DNA from: CAZEIW01 sp964512305 | GTDB lineage: Bacteria > Pseudomonadota > Gammaproteobacteria > Burkholderiales > Burkholderiaceae_F | Length of the DNA: 17,554 nucleotides | NCBI GenBank assembly: GCA_964512305.1 | Contig: CAZEIW010000159.1 | Coordinates: forward strand, 1-17,554 | Reading direction: 5' to 3' | In this document: in pieces, positions 14,156 to 17,554 of the stretch | Position numbering within the stretch: position 1 is the stretch's first letter | Layout of the letters: each line of letters begins with the position of its first letter | Notes under the pieces: generated by a model | Database searches by the model: none | The model's input: the letters and a program-made list of their open reading frames with translations, nothing else | What the model was told of the DNA's origin: nothing | Program-made: the position numbers and the translations under genes

Positions 14156-15193
14156 ATGAGCGATGTGACGATGAGCCTGACCATGAGCCGCAGAAGCTTC
14201 GGCAGGACGCTGGCGTTGACGGGCCTGTGCGCGGCGGCGCCGTTGCGGTTCGCGTTCGCCCAGGGCGCGGCAATCAAGCTCAAGTACGGAACCGCGTTTC
14301 CCGCCGACCATCCGGGGGCCGTGCGCATCAAGGAGGCGGCCGAAGCCGTGCGCAAGGATACGGGCGGGCGGGTCGATCTTCAGGTCTACCCGGCCAGCCA
14401 GCTCGGCAGCGAACCGGACATGATCTCGCAGGTCCGCACGGGTGCGATCGACTTCATGTCCACCGCGGGGACCAATCTGCAGACGCTCGTGCCGACCGCC
14501 GGCATCAACGGGGTCGCGTTCGCCTTCAAGGACTACCCGGCCGTCTGGGCGGCCATGGACGGCGAACTGGGCGGATACGTGCGCGCCGCGATGGCGAAGG
14601 TCAACCTGTACGCCTTCGACAGGTGCCTCGACAACGGCTACCGCAACATCACGACGGCAACCCGGCCGATCATGTCGCCCGATGACCTGAAAGGTTTCAA
14701 GATCCGGGTACCGGGCATCCCGATGTGGATCTCGATGTTCAAGTCCCTCGGCGCCTCGCCCACCGCGATCCCCTTCGGCGAGCTCTACTCGGCCTTGCAG
14801 ACCAAGGTCGTCGACGGGCAGGAGAATCCGCTGCCGCTGATCCAGAGCGCCAAGCTGTACGAGGTGCAGAAGTTCTGTTCGCTGACGGGCCACACCTGGG
14901 ACGGTCACTTCATCTTCGGCAACGCGAAGAAATGGCAGACCCTGCCGAAGGAGGTCCAGGATTCGATCTCGAGGAATTTCGCCGCCGCGGCGCAGATGCA
15001 ACGCGCCGACATCGCCCGCCTGAACACGGAAGCGCAGAACCAGCTTGTCAAGGCGGGCCTTGTCTTCAACCGCGTCGACACGGCCCCCTTCCGCGACTTG
15101 CTCAAGCGCGCCGGTTTCTACGGCGAGTGGAAGGCGAAGTTCGGCGAAGAGGTCTGGAGCAAGCTCGAGAAGTATTCCGGACACCTCGGGTAG
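14156..15193 (+). CDS. dctP: TRAP transporter substrate-binding protein (DctP family), Tat-type signal
   Basis: 345 residues. The ATG at 14156 is preferred because GGAG lies 8 nt upstream; an ATG at 14150 is only 2 nt from the same Shine-Dalgarno. The N-terminus has S-R-R-S-F-G at 11-16, a hydrophobic run, and a likely cleavage after A-F-A at 33-35. This is a twin-arginine-type signal, so the protein may be exported folded to the periplasm. The mature part begins I-K-L-K-Y-G-T. It shows the DctP layout, with the conserved carboxylate-binding arginine R184 in F-K-I-R-V-P and the hinge block P-F-G-E-L-Y-S-A-L-Q-T-K-V-V-D-G-Q-E-N at 206-224. It should bind a sugar acid through a salt bridge and deliver it to the DctQM permease encoded 12 bp downstream. 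The neighbouring enzymes point to L-gulonate, D-mannonate or a hexuronate. Confidence 0.93.
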   Translation: MSDVTMSLTMSRRSFGRTLALTGLCAAAPLRFAFAQGAAIKLKYGTAFPADHPGAVRIKEAAEAVRKDTGGRVDLQVYPASQLGSEPDMISQVRTGAIDFMSTAGTNLQTLVPTAGINGVAFAFKDYPAVWAAMDGELGGYVRAAMAKVNLYAFDRCLDNGYRNITTATRPIMSPDDLKGFKIRVPGIPMWISMFKSLGASPTAIPFGELYSALQTKVVDGQENPLPLIQSAKLYEVQKFCSLTGHTWDGHFIFGNAKKWQTLPKEVQDSISRNFAAAAQMQRADIARLNTEAQNQLVKAGLVFNRVDTAPFRDLLKRAGFYGEWKAKFGEEVWSKLEKYSGHLG

Positions 15194-15205
15194 CGGGAGG
15201 CCAGC

Positions 15206-17062
15206 ATGGAATACGTCGCCGACTCTGCCGAAGTCGAAGTCTCCGCGGCGCGCCCGTTCGACAGGGCGATCGCCTGGGCGACCGAGATTCCCGCCGCCCT
15301 CCTGGTGGTCGCGGAGATCGTCATCCTCGGGGGCGGCGCGTTCGCCCGCTATGGGCTGCAGGCGCCAATACCCTGGACCGACGAGCTCGCGGAGGTCCTG
15401 TTCCTCTGGCTGGCGATGCTCGGCTCGGTCATCGCCCTGCGGCGCGGCGAGCACATGCGCCTGACGACCTTCGTCAAGGGCCTGAAGCCCGGAACGCGGG
15501 CATGGCTCGATGCGCTGGCCATGTTCCTGGTCATGGCCTTCCTGCTGCTCCTGGCCCGGCCGGCGATCGACCACTTCACGGAAAACCTCGACGTCTCGAC
15601 GCCGACGCTCGAGATCAGCGAAGGCTGGCGGGCAGCGGCGGTGATCGTCGGCACGGTGCTGATGCTGATCGAGGCGCTGCGCCGCGTGATCGCGCACGCC
15701 AAGCTCGGCCAGATCCTCGTGACCGGCGGTGCCGTGGCCGCGCTGGCGGGCGCCCTGTGGCTGCTGTCGCCGTCCCTGATGGAGCTCGGCAACGTCAACC
15801 TCGTGCTCTTCTTCGTGGTGATGCTGGTGTTCTGCGTCGTGATCGGGGTTCCGATCGCCTTCGCGTTCGGCCTGGCGACGATGTCCTACCTGGCGTTCTC
15901 GACCCCGACGCCGCTGTCGATCATGCCGAGCCGGATGCAGGAGGGGATGTCGCACCTCATCCTGCTCGCGGTGCCCCTGTTCGTGTTCCTGGGCTCGCTG
16001 ATCGAGATGACCGGGCTCGCCAAGGCGATGATCGATTTCCTGGTCAGCCTGATCGGCCACGTGCGCGGCGGCCTGCAGTACGTCCTCCTCGGCGCGATGT
16101 ATCTCGTCTCGGGCATCTCGGGCGCGAAAGCGGCCGACATGGCCGCCGTGGCGCCCGCCCTGTTTCCCGAGATGAAGCGGCGCGGCAGCAAGGACGGCGA
16201 CCTGATCGGCCTGCTGTCGGCCTCCGGCGCGATGTCGGAGACGATCCCGCCCAGCATCGTCCTGATCACCGTCGGCTCGGTCACCGGCGTCTCGATCACC
16301 GCGCTGTTCGTCGGCGGACTGATGCCCGCGCTGGTGGGACTGGTGATGATGGCCTCGGTGGTCCGGTACCAGACGCGGCACGAGGACATGAGCGGCGTGG
16401 TGCGGGCGAAGCGCAGGCAGATCGTGAAGCTGCTGGCGATCGCGCTGCCCGCGCTCGCGCTTCCGCTGATCATCCGCTCGGCGGTCGTGAAGGGAATCGC
16501 CACGGCCACCGAGGTGTCGACGATCGGCATCGCGTACTCGGTGCTGGCCGGCCTCTTCATCTACCGGCGCTTCGACTGGCGCCGCATCTATCCGATGCTG
16601 GTCGACACCGCGGCGCTGTCCGGCGCGATCCTGCTGATCGTCGGCTGCGCGACCGCGATGGCGTGGGCGCTGACGCAATCTGGCTTCTCCCAGGACCTGG
16701 TCCGGATCATGACGGCGGTCCCGGGCGGAAAATGGGGCTTCCTGGCGGTTTCGGCCATCGCCTTCGTGGTCCTCGGAAGCGTTCTGGAGGGGATCCCCGC
16801 GATCGTGCTGTTCGGCCCGCTGCTGTTCCCGATCGCGAAGCTCGTCGGCGTGCACGAGGTGCACTACGCGATGGTCGTGATCTTCGCGATGGGCCTGGGG
16901 CTCTTCTCGCCGCCGTTCGGCGTCGGCTTCTATGCGGCGTGCGCCATCGGACGCGTATCGCCCGACGTGGCGATCGGCCGGGTATGGCCGCACATCGGCG
17001 CCCTCCTGGTCGCGATGCTGATCCTGATCGCCGTGCCCTGGCTCTCGATCGGGTTTCTCTAG
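15206..17062 (+). CDS. dctQM: TRAP transporter fused permease (DctQ-DctM)
   Basis: 618 residues in a single uninterrupted frame; the ATG at 15206 follows GGGAGG by 5 nt. Residues about 15-165 are a DctQ-type small permease with four hydrophobic helices and the conserved W-T-D-E-L-A-E at 57-63 plus G-E-H-M-R. A linking hydrophobic segment at about 166-188 would join the two parts with correct topology. Residues from about 194 to the end are the DctM large permease of about 12 helices. It includes G-V-P-I-A-F-A-F-G, the first hairpin L-A-V-P-L-F-V-F-L-G, S-G-I-S-G-A-K-A-A-D-M, and S-E-T-I-P-P-S. It uses the membrane sodium gradient to import the ligand handed over by the DctP protein. Fused QM proteins are a known TRAP variant. 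The gene ends tail-to-tail with sufU. Confidence 0.95.
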   Translation: MEYVADSAEVEVSAARPFDRAIAWATEIPAALLVVAEIVILGGGAFARYGLQAPIPWTDELAEVLFLWLAMLGSVIALRRGEHMRLTTFVKGLKPGTRAWLDALAMFLVMAFLLLLARPAIDHFTENLDVSTPTLEISEGWRAAAVIVGTVLMLIEALRRVIAHAKLGQILVTGGAVAALAGALWLLSPSLMELGNVNLVLFFVVMLVFCVVIGVPIAFAFGLATMSYLAFSTPTPLSIMPSRMQEGMSHLILLAVPLFVFLGSLIEMTGLAKAMIDFLVSLIGHVRGGLQYVLLGAMYLVSGISGAKAADMAAVAPALFPEMKRRGSKDGDLIGLLSASGAMSETIPPSIVLITVGSVTGVSITALFVGGLMPALVGLVMMASVVRYQTRHEDMSGVVRAKRRQIVKLLAIALPALALPLIIRSAVVKGIATATEVSTIGIAYSVLAGLFIYRRFDWRRIYPMLVDTAALSGAILLIVGCATAMAWALTQSGFSQDLVRIMTAVPGGKWGFLAVSAIAFVVLGSVLEGIPAIVLFGPLLFPIAKLVGVHEVHYAMVVIFAMGLGLFSPPFGVGFYAACAIGRVSPDVAIGRVWPHIGALLVAMLILIAVPWLSIGFL

Positions 17063-17514
17063 ACGGATTCGTCTTCCGTCCCGACCGGCGCCGCCTCACC
17101 GCGCAGCGCGGCCCGGAGCGTGTGCCAGGCGAGCGTGGCGCATTTGACGCGGGCCGGGAACTCTCGCACGCCGGCCAGCACCTCGAGTTTGCCCAGCCGC
17201 GCCGCGGCCGCGTCCTCTCCCGTCACGAGCGAATGGAAGCCCGCGATCAACGCCTCGGCCTGTTCGACCGTCTTGCCCTTGAGCGCTTCGGTCATCAGCG
17301 ACGCGGATGCGGTGGAGATCGCGCATCCGGTACCGTCGAAGCTCGCGGCTTCGATCACGCCGTCGACCACACGCAGGTAAAGCGTCAGCCGGTCGCCGCA
17401 CAGCGGGTTGAAACCCTCCGCGCGGTGGCTGGCGGACGCCAGCGGGCCGTGGTTGCGCGGGCGCCGGCCGTGGTCGATGACAACTTCCTGGTACAGGTCG
17501 CGCAAGTCAGCCAT
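17059..17514 (-). CDS. sufU: SufU-type iron-sulfur cluster assembly / sulfur-relay protein
   Basis: 151 residues, close to SufU/IscU length. It begins M-A-D-L-R-D-L-Y-Q-E-V-V-I-D-H, a typical SufU N-terminus (L-Y-x-x-V-I-x-D-H-x-x-x-P-R-N). The metal/sulfur ligands are C39 and D41 (N-P-L-C-G-D), C64 (G-T-G-C-A-I-S) and C125 (R-V-K-C-A-T-L). The 18-20-residue insertion between the second and third cysteines that separates SufU from IscU appears present. SufU accepts persulfide sulfur from the cysteine desulfurase SufS and passes it to the SufBCD scaffold. The start overlaps the end of an upstream gene by 8 bp, and that fragment looks like sufS. It converges on the TRAP permease with a 4-bp overlap of stop codons. 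Confidence 0.92.
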   Translation of the reverse strand: MADLRDLYQEVVIDHGRRPRNHGPLASASHRAEGFNPLCGDRLTLYLRVVDGVIEAASFDGTGCAISTASASLMTEALKGKTVEQAEALIAGFHSLVTGEDAAAARLGKLEVLAGVREFPARVKCATLAWHTLRAALRGEAAPVGTEDESV

Positions 17515-17554
17515 CGCCGAACACCTCGCGCACGCGCTGCAGGCCGGCCAACAA
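17507..17554 (-). CDS. sufS: C-terminal fragment, probably cysteine desulfurase SufS
   Basis: Only the last 15 codons and the stop are in the window. Reading leftwards from the right edge they encode L-L-A-G-L-Q-R-V-R-E-V-F-G-D-G and a TGA. The L-x-x-G-L-x-R-V-R-E-V-F pattern is common at SufS C-termini, and a sufS gene is the usual partner immediately upstream of sufU. The 8-bp overlap with sufU points to translational coupling. The identification rests on a very short fragment plus context. Confidence 0.6.
   Translation of the reverse strand: MLAGLQRVREVFGDG

Noticed and set aside
12549..14273. Minus-strand open frame of 574 codons opposite uxuB
   Set aside because: Antisense to a protein carrying the full mannitol-dehydrogenase catalytic motif; it has no family resemblance.
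14129..16993. A 954-codon open frame on the minus strand opposite the TRAP genes
   Set aside because: It is antisense to two clear TRAP genes and is low-complexity His/Asp/Arg/Gln-rich sequence with no domain, a typical mirror of GC-rich coding DNA.

Overview
The window is GC-rich throughout and densely packed with genes; the longest gene-free stretches are about 220 bp. It looks like ordinary chromosome from a proteobacterium, and a Burkholderiales-like betaproteobacterium is my best guess. The grounds are the high GC, a PDH-type E1 alpha/E1 beta/E2 set, RspA/RspB-type enzymes, a TRAP transporter and a SufS-SufU pair. This placement is inferred from gene content, not from a marker gene. I saw no rRNA, tRNA, CRISPR array, insertion sequence or phage gene.

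Region 1 (1-3032, minus strand): the 5' part of an exported RCC1-repeat protein, which runs off the left edge; a PAS / degenerate GGDEF / hemerythrin-like signalling protein; and a small GNAT acetyltransferase.

Region 2 (3252-6407, plus strand): a tightly overlapping E1 alpha, E1 beta and E2 cluster of a 2-oxoacid (pyruvate or branched-chain) dehydrogenase. No dihydrolipoamide dehydrogenase (E3) is present in the window.

Region 3 (6438-12399, minus strand): a likely six-gene transcription unit. In transcription order it encodes a GntR/FCD regulator, a D-mannonate dehydratase (ManD/RspA type), an RspB-type zinc dehydrogenase, a 2-keto-3-deoxygluconate kinase (PfkB family), a FUSC-family membrane protein translationally coupled to the kinase, and a glutathione S-transferase.

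Region 4 (12400-17062): an AT-rich divergent control region with two mirror-image promoters and repeated operator-like sequences. It drives region 3 leftwards and a plus-strand operon rightwards: UxuB-type fructuronate reductase, Tat-exported TRAP binding protein, and fused DctQM permease. Together regions 3 and 4 form a sugar-acid catabolic locus. TRAP uptake would feed L-gulonate (or D-fructuronate/D-mannonate). The RspB-like enzyme would make D-fructuronate, UxuB D-mannonate, ManD 2-keto-3-deoxygluconate, and the kinase KDPG. KDPG aldolase and uronate isomerase are not in the window.

Region 5 (17059-17554, minus strand): a SufU scaffold protein and the last codons of an overlapping upstream gene that is probably sufS. 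It converges on the TRAP permease so closely that both stop codons share one CTAG.
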